The notes: a model not told the origin generated them from the letters alone. Shown: positions 34,331 to 46,165, counted from the stretch's first letter. The stretch is DNA of 64,000 nucleotides from Brassica napus (GCF_020379485.1 NC_063435.1:992001-1056000); one strand, 5' to 3'. A program made the numbers and translations.

Positions 34331-36725
34331 CACAATCCATCCAAAAGATTAGAATAAGATGTAAAGTGGTAATTTTTCAGTGCCCCCCATTCCCTTTTTA
34401 ACATGTGTGCAGTCCACCATACCTCCAGTTATATACTAGCATTTAAATAAAGAGAAGTTACAGTTTACTAATTTTGGTTTAGTACCAAGGGGAATGAATC
34501 TCTCTTTAATTAGCAAATCCATGCACTTCTTAATTTATATACGTGGATTCTTTGGCTTCCCATGGTCACGTTGTCCTTGCACATGTCCTTTCACTTTTAT
34601 CAAACAGTTTTATAATTTTGTTTTGTTGGATAAAAACTTCGGCATAGACTTATTTCTGATGCAGACTGACACTGGCGCCGATTACATCTCTTTACTCTTT
34701 TTTGATGAAATTTACGTCTCTTTATGATCTACAATTTTATTTGTTATTTTGTCAGAATGATATATATTTTTACTGAATGGATTTTGATCGTGAACAATTT
34801 CCTCACTCATGGGGAGAAAAAGGTTATGCTTTGTATCAATGTTTTAAAAATTGTAAGGTGATGGTTAGACACTTCATAGAGAATTATTGTTTAGACGGGT
34901 GTTTATGGCAATTTTTTAAACTAGACCAATTTTTTAGTAAATCGGTTTTAAAAATCGTTTAGTTCATATCCGATTTGTCGACTAGGCGGGACTAACCATA
35001 TTTTAGAACACCGTTCATATAATTTTATTATACACTTGACGAAGTCTAAACAACTTTTTTGTCAGGATGTACTCAAGACCCATCTGGACTCCTATATCGT
35101 TCGGGCAGCTTTAAAGCCCGCTTGCAATCGTTTCAACGACCGTGCACCAACTTGTTGGTGTGGGGGATCAAAATATAGTCAATGGTTTTATGATTTATGA
35201 CATGTTAGTCTAAGTGAATTACTGTACTTTGTTTCGTATAACTGTTTCATTCGATTTTCTGGTGTTAATCGTCAGTGTTATAATCCTCAAAAAATAAACA
35301 AGGAGTTGAGAAAAGAAGCAATCAGTGTCATAACGTTAAAATTTCAAGAAAACTATCAGTAGCGCTCCGTTCAACATGGTTACAGTGAACGCACAAATCG
35401 ATTGATTAAAACTTCAAAAGAATTGTTACGCCAGACCTTAAATATCTTGTGTTATGATTATACAACATCTTGTGTAATAATTCTTCTGTTTGTAAAATAT
35501 CTTATGGTAAATGAATGAACTGTTTTTTTTCCTTAAATGAATGAACTATACGAGTAGTCTTTTCTATTTATCAGGAACTATATACGGGTGGTTTTTTTTG
35601 TCGTCTACCCATCTAGACTAGATCAAGTATATACGGATGGTTTATATATATTTTTTCTGCGTATAATCCTCATAGTTTTTTTCTGTTGCTAAAAGTATAA
35701 TCTACATAGCTGGTGTCTTATATTCTAAATTTTGAATTATTTAACTTTCAGTGGCAAACATGTTACATTCTTTTGTTTGAGCACCTCTCACATGTTGTTA
35801 CATAATGTTCGTACTTCTCTTTAGATTATATAGGTATACGTATCCTCACCAGCTTAAAACTTTTATGGTTAATTGGTTATGGATCGCTAATTTAATGTGT
35901 GATGCTGTACAAGCAGAGATGCTAATCATCATGCATCCATAATGGCCACCAACGAGAAACCATATGTATATGTCTGCAGCATGTACAAATAAATTTGGTT
36001 TTATTCTTATAAGATTCATCTTCTACCAGCTAATCAACATGCTCATCAATATTATACAAATGTAACCCACAGACATATATTAATAGAAAGATTTGCACCA
36101 TATACTATATCATTTTCTTGCGAGGGTGGGCGAATATAACCTTCTAAACTTCAAAAAGCCTAAACCCTATAAAGCCTACGGCGCAGGCGAATATATTAAC
36201 AGTTTTCTAAAGGGTGGAGCCTTTGAAGGATTTTTTTTTTTTTTTTTTTTGCTTTTTTGGCTTGTTCCTATACAAATCAATTCCTAAACATATAAGAGTT
36301 CTATTATTTTTTTTTTGTTAACAATAGTTCTATTATTTTTTTTCGAAATGTTTTGAATTCACAATCGAGTTAAGAAATACACTCATATACAAATAATTTG
36401 TTTCACCAAGTGTTTTCATGCTTACCAAACACACACATTCAAATTTTAGAAATCTCGTTTCCTATTAAAGTATACGTGTAAATTTAAATATTTATGGAAA
36501 TGAATTCTTTTCAAACAAGTAAATATGTTCTGATCTTACCATTTTAGTGGCGAAATATATGATTTGACATAATGGGTATTGGTATGAACTTATTCAATTG
36601 CATAGTTGTTTTGTAAAAAAGAAAGAGAGACTTTGAGTTTGACTTTTTGATCTTACATAATCCTTTATAGACAACATATTTAAATTGTAACATCCAGATA
36701 TTTCAAATAAAAATGGAATTCGAAC
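34331..36725. other. Gene-poor AT-rich spacer
   Basis: No gene, RNA or bounded element recognised. A T homopolymer of about 21 bases lies at 36231-36250. Open frames here (for example 34494-34727, 34777-34962, 36093-36287) are short, biased and unlike any family. Confidence 0.4.
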
Positions 36726-36902
36726 CAGTGGCGGAGGCAGCCGAAAATTTTAGAGGGGTCACATTGATAACATATGTATTTTGCAGGGGTCAATAAGTTA
36801 TATTCATCATATTTCTTTTTGGAAATACAAGTAAAAAATTTTGTTTTCAAAAAATCACATGGGTCATGTGACCCCCCTCAGATCACACTGGCTCCGCCAC
36901 TG
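36726..36902. mobile_element. hAT-type MITE, 177 bp
   Basis: Begins CAGTGGCGGAGGCAG and ends CTGGCTCCGCCACTG, a terminal inverted repeat, with GGGGTCAC/GTGACCCC inside. A perfect 8-bp target duplication ATTCGAAC flanks it (36718-36725 and 36903-36910). The 8-bp duplication and CAGTGGCGGA ends fit the hAT superfamily. Confidence 0.8.
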
Positions 36903-37313
36903 ATTCGAACAAACTATCCATACGTCTAATCTTGCACATAAAAAAAAATCCATACGTCTATCATAAAAGGAAAAACAAGGGATCGACCACACATATACAG
37001 TATACAGTGGACACCACCAACATGCCTGGGTGTAAACCACAAGATTTCGAAGTCTCCTGCGTAATAATCTTAAGTCAGCGAGAATAGTATAACACTAAAA
37101 AGTGTTCAGGTAGCTCAGTGAGTCAGCTAATACTTTATAGCAAACAGCTTTTAAGCCCTAAAATTTTGGATGGGGATAACTCATGAAGGATGCAGATAAA
37201 GGATAATAGCATTTAATTTAGGAATGGAAGAAAAATCCAAATTAAAAGCTATCAATGTACGTACAATAATATGGGCCGACAAGAAATATAATAATATGCC
37301 AATAGTTTACTCT

Positions 37314-38137
37314 AGGCATGGGCATTCGGGGTCCCAATCGGGTTTCGGTTTTATCCATTCGGGTTTCGGTTTTTCGGGTTTATCAAAATCAACCCCATTC
37401 GGGTTATATAAAAGTTCGGTTCGGGACCGGTTCGGGTTCTATCGGGTTCGGGTCGGGGTTAGTAAATCTTCAAAGAACCGGTATAACCCATTGTACTTTC
37501 GGGTTCGGGTCCCAATCGGTTCTTCGGTTTAAAAATACCTGATTTGTACCTATTTTGTAACTAAAACATAAATAAAATCGGTTCTTCGAATTTAAAATAC
37601 ATGATTTGTACATATTTTAATAGCCAAAACATAAGTAAAATTGATTCAAAAATAAGAAAAAACATCAAACGTGATCATTCAAAATCAAGCGAAAGATAAA
37701 CATAGTTAGTGATATAAAGAAAACCATATAAATGAAATCATAAAACAAAAAATAAGTTCTCATAAAATGAGAAACATTATTCAATAAAAACAAAACCAAA
37801 ATCTAAAAACTTCAGGCATCAACCGCCACATTCCACCATCAACCTTCATTTGATGTAACAGATAATTATTTTAGAAATTCAATAATATCTTAAAGTATTT
37901 TGGATACATATTAAGAATTAAGATCATATTTGGTAGAAGTTTTTTTGTGATTTTAAATGTTTCGGGTTCTATCGGATATCCATTTAGGTCCGGGTTCGGT
38001 TCGGATAATACCCATAATCCAAAATACCAAAAAACAGGATTCATTCGGTATTTATGTCGGGTTCGGATCGGTTCGGATTCATTTTTATCGGATCGGGTTC
38101 GGTTCGGATTTTCGGGTTCGATTTATTTGCCTAGCCC
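37314..38137. mobile_element. 824-bp element with GGTTCGG-rich ends
   Basis: Flanked by a perfect 11-bp direct repeat TAGTTTACTCT (37303-37313 and 38138-38148). The ends are rich in GGTTCGGGTTCGG-type sequence; the left starts AGGCATGGGCATTCGG, and the right end on the other strand starts GGGCTAGGCAAATAAATCG. The centre is A-rich. An open frame at 37224-37532 is produced by the repeat (SGFGFIHSGFGF) and is not a gene. The target length suggests Mutator-like or related. Confidence 0.65.
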
Positions 38138-38443
38138 TAGTTTACTCTTTTGAAGGAAAAAGAGATAATAGTGCTGAAAAAAAAATTGGTGAATTTCCTT
38201 GCAACATTTTTGTATTATGTAATATATTTCGAAGTACGCGAAGAAATGGCATAAAAACATTTGCAGAAACGTGACATAAATAAACACAACATTCCAACAC
38301 CAATTAAGGTAAAATTTCTGCCGAGAATTTTTTTTCCAGCATTAGAAAGTAGTATCGTCCACATGAACAATTCATACAATAGAGTTAGTGAACTATTCAT
38401 TTGTATCCAACCCCAGTTGGATTTTTTTTTTAATAGATATGGT

Positions 38444-39752
38444 TTAACTGTAAAACCCAGCGCCTGCACCACCACCACCACCATAGACATTTGGCGGGTC
38501 GAGAATAGGCTGCGAGGCAGACACAACGTTGTGGTTACTGGCTCCCCCACCTAAATGCAAATCCGACATATTAGGAAAACCTTCTTTAGGTTCAAGCCCT
38601 TGATCATACAAGAAGCCTTTAAAGATATGTCCACCGATTTTCACCACCGCCTGGTAAGCGTACTCGTCGCCCCCGTCCTCCATTGCCGTCACTTTCACAC
38701 ACTTGAACACCGCTGCGGCCCTAACTTGTCCCGGCCACGCTTCTCTTGACCCTCCGTCTTGCATACATAAAACGTAGATATATATGAATCATTATCACCA
38801 AATCAACATAGTTGTGGTCCTTACCTCCTTACCAACAAACAGTCAATTTTCACCACTACAACTGATTTAATCTAACAATATAACAATAAATATAGTTGCA
38901 ATCAGTTCATTTTTGTAAAACCTAAATCGTAGCCAAATCAAACCAAACTAAAGCAAAACCGATCATAAACTTCAAAAATTCTTAAACCTGATCTAAATTG
39001 ATATACTATATGTCACGTTTATTTTGATTACCACATTCAGAAACCAAATGTTCTATGCATATATATACAAACATGAATTCATCTTAATTATTATTCAATA
39101 AAAGTAGGTATACTAATTAATAAAATGTAATAATACCTTTTTGGCTGGAGCTAGTATCGAAACTTTGAGGAGGCGTGTTAGAAGTTGAAGTATGAGAAGT
39201 GGCTTGTTGTTGAGCCCCGGCGATCCTCGGCTTCTTGGTCCCTGAGGAGGTCGACGGAGACGAGCCAGCCGTTGTGGGCATGACCTGCCTCTCTCTCCTA
39301 CGAGCCGCAGAGACCCACGTGCTCTTCACGTGAGTCGAACAATCAAAGCCACGGCTCTTGCAGCACGTCCTGCACCGCCTCTGCTTACACTCTTTCTTGG
39401 CCTGGTTACCACAGTCTTGACACGTGGCGGTTCCCGCTGAGCCCGACCCCGAGTTGTTCGAAGTCGAGGCCACCGTCGTACTCTTGAAGTGAAGATACTC
39501 CGTCTGGTTGTTGCTGCTGTCATTGTGCTGCCATCGCCGGCTGTTTCCGAGGAAGTTAATGTCGGTGTCTTCCACGTTTTGATGCTGCTGCTGCGCCGGA
39601 GCCGCTGTGAGAAGAGGAATAACTCCGACGCCGAGCGAAGCCGCCGCTGCATTACTATTAATCTGATCGGATCCAGATACAAGTCCAACGTTCTGGTGGT
39701 GGTGGTACGCCGGAGCAACAAGGTAGACGTCTCTTAAACCGACCATGCCCAT
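38444..39752 (-). CDS. LRP1: LATERAL ROOT PRIMORDIUM 1, SHI/STY-type transcription factor
   Basis: Two coding exons, 39137-39752 and 38444-38757, give 309 aa (about 320 in Arabidopsis). It starts [18 protein letters not shown], matching the known LRP1 start as remembered. The RING-like zinc finger has Cys111, 114, 122, 127, 130, 131, 138 and His141 ([20 protein letters not shown]...), followed by a basic stretch ([11 protein letters not shown]). The IGGH domain typical of the SHI family lies around 240-259 ([17 protein letters not shown]). The tail is glycine-rich. SHI/STY factors activate auxin biosynthesis genes; LRP1 acts in lateral root development. The intron lies between the two domains. 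The reading frame continues 80 codons upstream without ATG (see separate entry). Confidence 0.93.
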
Positions 39753-39992
39753 CTCAGTCGCCGCCGCCGACGGGAGGCCGTACCGGACAGAGGATCCAGG
39801 AGGCCATGATGGAACGCCGGCGGCGGCGGAAGCTGAGGCTAAACCACCGTGGACAACGGCGGGACCAGCATTGAAACCAAGAGATAGATCCTCGGTGGCG
39901 CGGGAAGATGTCGTCGTCGTTGCCGCCGCCGTCCAGTCCGTGAAGGCACCGGAATCCGACGTCGGTAGGTTATGCCTCCTCGTGGTTGCCAC
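39753..39992 (-). other. In-frame upstream extension of LRP1 without ATG
   Basis: Eighty codons in frame with LRP1 and free of stops, starting at a GTG just after an acceptor-like TTTATATCAG. They read, for example, [38 protein letters not shown] and [20 protein letters not shown]. The composition is protein-like and resembles SHI-family N-termini. There is no ATG in the stretch. It may be coding in a longer isoform, or a 5' leader with open frame by chance. Confidence 0.45.
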
Positions 39993-40408
39993 AGCTGATA
40001 TAAATCAAAACCCTAATCCTTAGAGATTATAAATACAAAAAAAAACTAATAGAAATGAATAAAAATTGTTTCTATTCCCTAATAAGTAAACAACACATCA
40101 CACAACTCCAATGCATACAACCATAAACCTATAAACGATTCCTTCTTTTATGAAAAAAAGAATCTACAAAACAAAATCTCTGATGAGCAAAGAAGAAGAA
40201 GAATCTTGCAATCTACTGTAACTTTTGACTTTATTTCTTTCTGCTCACAGGAGGAGAAAAAGAACACTGCAACTCTTTACTTTCTTTTGGTTCCTCTCTC
40301 TCTCTGCAAAGTCTAACTTTCTCTCTCTAGAAAACCTGATATTGTGTTGGTCCTAACTGATGTTTCTTGTACTATTGGGGCTTCTTCCGGATCTTCTTAC
40401 CTCCCTTA
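39993..40408 (-). other. LRP1 leader and promoter-proximal region
   Basis: On the minus strand, a GA-rich segment (about 40290-40335) followed by a possible donor at about 40250 (CCT|GTGAGC) and the acceptor at about 40003 suggest a 5' UTR intron. No ATG is present in the GA-rich candidate exon. No other feature is recognised. Confidence 0.4.
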
Positions 40409-40685
40409 AACCATCTCCAATGGTACACAAAAATCTTCTTTATATTTCAATCTTCTTTTGGATTTGTTCAAATAATTCACTCTATAATAAAATTACTTTA
40501 TAATATAGTGTGTTGTTTTTTCACTCCCAATATAAAATAAAAAAATAATATTATTATATATTTCACTCTATTATAGATTAACTCTATTATAGAATGAACA
40601 ATTAAATCAAATCAAACTCTATAATAGAATTGATATATTTTAGTATGAAATATAAATGAATTTTTGTGTGCTATTGGAAATGCCC
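40409..40685. mobile_element. 277-bp MITE (Tourist-like)
   Basis: Left end AACCATCTCCAATGG, right end CTATTGGAAATGCCC, inverted with about 5 mismatches and extended inward by ACACAAAAAT/ATTTTTGTGT. It is flanked by TTA on each side (40406-40408 and 40686-40688). The interior is AT-rich. It sits just upstream of the LRP1 leader. Confidence 0.6.
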
Positions 40686-40958
40686 TTAAAAACTATATAA
40701 TGATGTTATGTTTCCTTCTTCTAGATGGTTTCTTGTTGTTCCTGTCTCTCTCTAATAATAATCATCATGGACATCTGCAGAAAGATAGAGGAAAAATGAT
40801 TTTTTCTGATTCTTTTTTATTGAACTTTTTATTTATTAATTCTGGTTCTTACTTATTCATGTTTTTAATAATAATAACTCAAAAATGGCACATGATACCT
40901 TCTTCTCCTTTGCTTTTGGATTCTAGCTGAAGTTTTGATCTTTTAAATATTTTTTATT

Positions 40959-42333
40959 AGGGTTTATAGTAATTAAACCCCTCAACTAAAGATGAATAGT
41001 AAAAAAAACCCTCAACTAAAAATCCTGTGAAATAAACCCTCAACTTTAGTTCCGTTAACATATGTTACCCTCCGTTTAAAAAACCATGACGGAGGGTAAC
41101 ATTTGTTAACGGTTTATAAGTTGAGGGTTTATAATGTTGAAAACTTAGTTGAGGGTTTTTTTTACGATTCAAAAATAGTTGAGGGGTTTTATCACTAAAA
41201 GTCATTAAAAAGTTTTTAAGTTATTTATTATTCATTTATACATTGTTTTAGATTGATTTGTAAGCCTTTAAAACTAATGTATATTATTAATACATTAATC
41301 TATTATAAAATTAATTTATACATTTTAAATTAATAATTTTCAACACGATTTACAACTTATTATAACTTCAAAATATTAAATTATTTGATATTTGACAATA
41401 GTGATATAAAAAAAAATTGTGTGTTTATATCGTCATTTTCAAATATCAAATAATTGAAAGTTTCTAAGTTATATTAAATCTCAAGTAGTGTTGAGGATAA
41501 TTCATCCATGAAGTCAATCTTTCTATTTGGAGTATGACGTACTTTTTCTTATTTTCATGATTTTCGTCATCAGACTCATACTTTCCTATTTTCCTATATT
41601 GTTCTTGATTTATTGTATTACTTTATGTTTCAAATATATTATTGATCAAGAAAATAAAAATATAATGTAGTTATTCAGAAATCAATGAGAAAAAAAATAA
41701 TCATACATTATTTTGGAGGGGGGAGAAGTATGAACCGGATGACATAAATCATGAAAAAAAGAAAAAGTGTGTCATACTCTAAATAGAAAGATTGACTTCA
41801 TGGATGAATTATCTCGACACTACTAAAGACTTAATATAACTTAGAAACTTTCAATTATTTCATATTTGAAAATGACGATATAAACACACAAATTTTTTAT
41901 ATCACTATTTCCAAATATCAAATAATTTAATATTTCAAAGTTATAATAAGTTGTAAGTAGTGTTAAAAATTATTAATTTAAGATGTATAAATTAATATAC
42001 AAATATATTAATGTATTAAAATTTATAAATTAGTTTTAAAGGCTTATAAATCTTAAAACAATGCATAAATGATAATAAATAATTTAATGACTTTTAGTGA
42101 TAAAACTCCTCAACTAAAGATGAATCGTGAAAAAAACCCTCAACTAAAAATCCAGTGAAATAAACCCTCAACTTATAAACCGTTAACATATGTCACCCTC
42201 CGTCACGGTTTCTTAAACGGAGGGTAACATATGTTAACGGAACTAAAGTTGAGGGTTTATTTCACAGGATTTTTAGTTGAGGGTTTTTTTTACGATTCAT
42301 CTTTAGTTGAGGGGTTTAATTACTAAAAACCCT
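40959..42333. mobile_element. 1.37-kb foldback element
   Basis: Arms of roughly 580 bp are near-perfect inverted repeats: the left starts AGGGTTTATAGTAATTAAAC and the right, on the other strand, starts AGGGTTTTTAGTAATTAAAC. Each arm end contains a smaller palindrome (ACCCTCCGT...ACGGAGGGT) flanked by repeated CCCTCAACTAAA. The arms also match near the centre (GAAGTCAATCTTTCTATTTG versus AGAAAGATTGACTTC). A 7-8-bp T-rich duplication TTTTATT flanks it. No coding sequence. Confidence 0.8.
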
Positions 42334-42889
42334 TTTTATTATTCTTTACCTGACAAAGTTCACCATCAGCGCTCGTGCGCGTGGCTCCACTTGCCTGTAA
42401 CCCTTCCCGGTTCTATTTCCCAAAGAAATGGCTGACCGGTTCACTTATTGATTCGGTATACCACAACGTAAGCATACTTAACCTTTTGCTGTATAGCACT
42501 AGCTAGGGCTGGCCAAAAACTCCTGGACCAAAATTCCATCTAGTTCACTTCGAGAAAATGCATTTGAAGTTTCCTAACTATCTATATTGACATTATTAGT
42601 GTTACTTATCTCTCGGAATGAATTAATATTGCTTATCAGTCGATATATCTTGAAAAACATATAGTTATATATTTTCATCAGAGACATTAATTCAGTTTTA
42701 GCAATACTATTCATATCAGGTGTCTTGAAACCTACTATCGTTTGTTAAGTGGTAGTTCGAGTCAGAATGTGGTCTAAACTCGCTTCTACATGAACTCGAG
42801 TCATATTTGAAAATGGTCCCGGTCTATTTAGAAAACCTGGTGGACGAGTTGTGTTTAACGGTAGTTTTCACCTCCAGTTAGCAAGAGCA

Positions 42890-43024
42890 ATCAACAGGGA
42901 TTTCTATACGTGAATTTCTAAAAGTTACATATATGTATATATATATAAATATAAATATTTATATATATATACATATATGTATTTTTTAGAAATTCATGTA
43001 GAGAACCCTCATTAGAGGTGCTCT
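42890..43024. mobile_element. MITE hairpin of about 135 bp
   Basis: AAGAGCAATCAACAGGGATT at the left and AGAACCCTCATTAGAGGTGCTCT at the right are imperfectly inverted. The interior is a long AT palindrome (TACATATATGTATATATATA on both strands) with ATGAATTTCTAAAA arms. It interrupts one copy of the direct repeat, whose sister copy lacks it. Confidence 0.6.
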
Positions 43025-43100
43025 GAAATCTTGGTTCTAATTACCATGGATAACAAAAATAATTAATCTAGTACGCTTACCCTTAACAGAATTCTATTGG

Positions 43101-44131
43101 GAAAATCACATAAAAAACCTTGAAAGTGTCAGTTACTAGCACTTTAAACCTTGAAGTTTTTTCGTTAGCACTTTTAACCTTCAAAGTGACATTTTTATCA
43201 TAAAAAACCTCCAATCAAGAAAAATGACTGGTTGAACAGGTTAAAAACAGTTTTTTTTTCAAAAATAATTATTTAATTAATAAAATAAACAAAAAAATTA
43301 ATAAAAATCGAAAAAATTTAACAAAAAACTCACAAATTAAAAAATGAGAAAAATAAATAAATATTTAAATATTAAATAAAAAATAACAAAAAATTCAAAA
43401 AAGAAATAAGATCAAATTAAAATGGAGAAAAATAAAAAAATCATAAATTTTAAAAAAAAGTGAAATTTTTTGAAACTGTTTTTTAAATTTTTATTTTTAA
43501 TTTTTTAGTATTTATTTTTTATTTTATAAAATTTTAAACCCTAATTCCAAAACCTCACCCCTTAACTCTAAACCCTAAAGTTTGGATTAATTAACCCAAG
43601 GGGTATACGTGTATATTTACCTCTTTAATGAAACTTATTTTTGTGACTTTGAGCCTTGAATACTAGTTTGAGAACAAAAACTTGGTTTGGTGTTATCTTA
43701 GTCTTTTTTTTTATCAACGCATATTTCCAATGATAATTTCCGACATTATATTTGAAAATGAAAAAAAAAATTCAATTTTCAATTTTTTGAAATTTATTAT
43801 TATTTTTTCTGTATTTTAATTTGATCTTATTTATTTTTTTAATTTTTAGTTATTTTTTATTTAATTTTCTAAATCTTTATTTATTTTTCTTACTTTTTTT
43901 AATTTATGAGTTTTTTGTTAAATTTTTTGATTTTTTTTGTTTATTTATTAATTAAATAATTATTTTTTGAAAAAAAAACTGTTTTTAACCTGTTCAGCAG
44001 GTCATTTTTCTTTTTTGGAGGTTTTTTATGATAAAAATGTCACTTTGAAGGTTAAAAGTGTTAGTAAAAAAACTTCAAAGTTTAAAATGCTAATAAGTGA
44101 CACTTTCAAGGTTTTTTATGCGATTTTCTCT
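43101..44131. mobile_element. 1.03-kb foldback element with nested insert
   Basis: Left arm starts GAAAATCACATAAAAAACCT; the right end on the other strand starts GAAAATCGCATAAAAAACCT. Arms are inverted over about 250 bp or more and include AAAACAGTTTTTTTTTCAAA-type sequence. The centre (about 43480-43705) is a reverse-complement relative of the repeat at 25150-25400, so one element is nested in another. An open frame at 43967-44332 crosses the right end and is spurious. Confidence 0.7.
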
Positions 44132-44941
44132 AATTATATTTATGATATTCCAAGAAGGCAAGAAGTAAGAAAAGTAAATAAGAAAAGAAAAAGTACGCTT
44201 TGGTTGTCAGTTTTAGGTATGTGGTTCAAATGGCAAACGAAGTTGGGGTACTCTCACTTCTCTACAAACCACCCTTCGATATCAACTTCCTATATTGAAA
44301 ATATTCGTGTTACTTATCTCTGGCCTTCGTGAATGAACTAAACACAATGCTTTAATTTTGCTTCTCACTATATATCTTGAAAAACATACAATATTTGTAT
44401 CAAAGACAGTAATTCAGTTTTAGCAATACTATTTAGATCAGATCTCTTGAAACCTATTATTGGTTGTCAAGTGGTACTTCGATCGGAATGTGGTCTAAAC
44501 TCGCTTCTACATGAACTCGAGTTATATTTGAAACAAAATCTTTGGAGATGGTCCCGATCTACTTTTATAAAAAAACTTGTGGACGAGTTGTTTCAACCGT
44601 AGTTTACACACTGGAGTTAGTCAGATCTTGGTTCGAATACATTGGATAACAAAAATATAGTTCTTAATTAGTTATAATATCTGCATATTTATACGTCCGT
44701 AACGTTTATTGCGATTAGTAAGAAAGAAGGTCGGTTTTGTGTTTTTCTTATACAAAAGTTTTTTTTTTCTGAACACCTTACAAAAGTTTAAGTGGAGAAT
44801 AATTGGTTTGAGTAATGCACGTGAAAGAACCCATTCAATAAAATGCTCGTCGGTTCCTCCTCCATGCTTTGCGGCCGTCGAATCATTGCTTTTTCTTTTG
44901 ATGTTTTTGACCTTTGTGCTAAATTACATAACCCCACTGTT

Positions 44942-45234
44942 CTTTTTTTTTTCCATCTGAATTTTATTGATGAAGTGAAAACATACAAAATAACGTCCAA
45001 CAGCCGGCGGAAACGATTAACATCCCCGGAACCATAGCCCATACAAGAGAGACTCAAGCCCAAACAAAAGGCAACACAAAGAGACACTAGACCAATCACT
45101 TAGATAGAACTACACTTCTAAATCCAAATCTATAGACAAACCTTAAGAAGGTGAATAGCAGCAAGTCGATCAATCATAGAATTGCCGGCACTCTTGCCAA
45201 GAACCAAACAAGCACAAGAGAGAATAAGCGATGT
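44942..45234 (-). mobile_element. Retroposed 3' fragment with A-tail
   Basis: Read on the minus strand it ends in about ten A preceded by CAATAAAATTCAG, a poly(A) signal. The upstream end carries a short frame (SAGNSMIDRLAAIHLLKVCL then stop) followed by a UTR-like stretch. Possible mutated target duplication CCCCACTGTT / CCCCACGGTT on the two sides. It is either a truncated LINE 3' end or a processed pseudogene fragment; I do not recognise the parent. Confidence 0.45.
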
Positions 45235-46165
45235 CCCCACGGTTTTTTTTAACAAGGCCATAAACCCATGTTTGTTTTATAAGTATGCTTCTGTGTGAGT
45301 GTTTTTTGGGCTGAAAAGTATGCTTGTATGTTCTACCTGATCTATTGACTTTTTGCCTAACTGGAATGATAGAAAATTGTATATATATTGGGTGTTAGAT
45401 TTCATTGAGTAAAATTGTATTCGTAAGCATATCCCTTGTTAGTGTCACTAGAAAGTATGCTCAATGTATTTAGGTTATCAAACAAAACACACTTGAGAGA
45501 ATGCAAAAGAAAAAATATTGTATACTCCATAAAAAACTTGGAATTAACTCTTGAATACGTACGAATCTTTGAGGTGATTGTGATAACAAAACCAAAAAAA
45601 AAACTAAAAATTTAAAGGATTTTACGGAAGTTAACAAAAAGTAACAATGCTCTCAAAATAATATACCTAGAAAATAAAGCATGTAACAGTAGAGTTATGA
45701 CAAAGTTAAAGAAAAGGAGCAGAAGGCACGGGGCTCAAGAGATGTAAAAAATGTTTACAATGAACCAAAAGGAAACCAATAATGGAGGGAGTCGAGACAA
45801 AGACGAATGCTTCTTTGCCTAATCGGCGCAATGTGGCGTGTTGTCTCACTTCTCTCCGACATGCGTTGGGCTCACGCGCCTAGTTTCCTCTTTGTATACC
45901 TCTTTTCTATTTAAGGACCTGTACCCAAACTAGCCGGTTCATGATAAGGATGTCTTGACACGGTTTGGTGTTTGGTTTAGCGTCGAATGCATAAGGAAGG
46001 GATCGAGTTTTGAGTTTGGCGCATTGCCCTTAGTTCTATATGCTTCTATTTTATGAAGTCAAGTACTCAATGTAAGATACTTATACTGTTTAATGGTTTT
46101 GCTAATAGTAGAAGTTAAGTATATCATGCATCTACTGTTGTGGCTTAATTAGTCATTTATACAGC

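Larger units (their letters stand above)
42560..44625. repeat. Direct repeat pair flanking a foldback element
   Basis: About 42560-42890 and about 44285-44620 are diverged direct copies, sharing GTGTTACTTATCTCT, TTCAGTTTTAGCAATACTAT, AATGTGGTCTAAACTCGCTT and TACATGAACTCGAGT. Between them lie a small MITE and the foldback element at 43.1-44.1 kb. Neither copy codes for anything recognisable. Confidence 0.65.

Noticed and set aside
37080..37140. GTAGCTCAGTGAG resembling tRNA box A
   Set aside because: No matching box B, acceptor stem or terminator follows; not a tRNA gene.
37224..37532. 102-codon frame with repeated FGF/SGF peptides
   Set aside because: Generated entirely by GGTTCGGGTTT repeats at the element end.
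39489..40023. Plus-strand frames opposite LRP1
   Set aside because: GC-rich shadows of the LRP1 exon with no domain.
43967..44332. 121-codon frame across the foldback end
   Set aside because: Starts in inverted-repeat DNA, is Lys/Phe rich and has no family resemblance.
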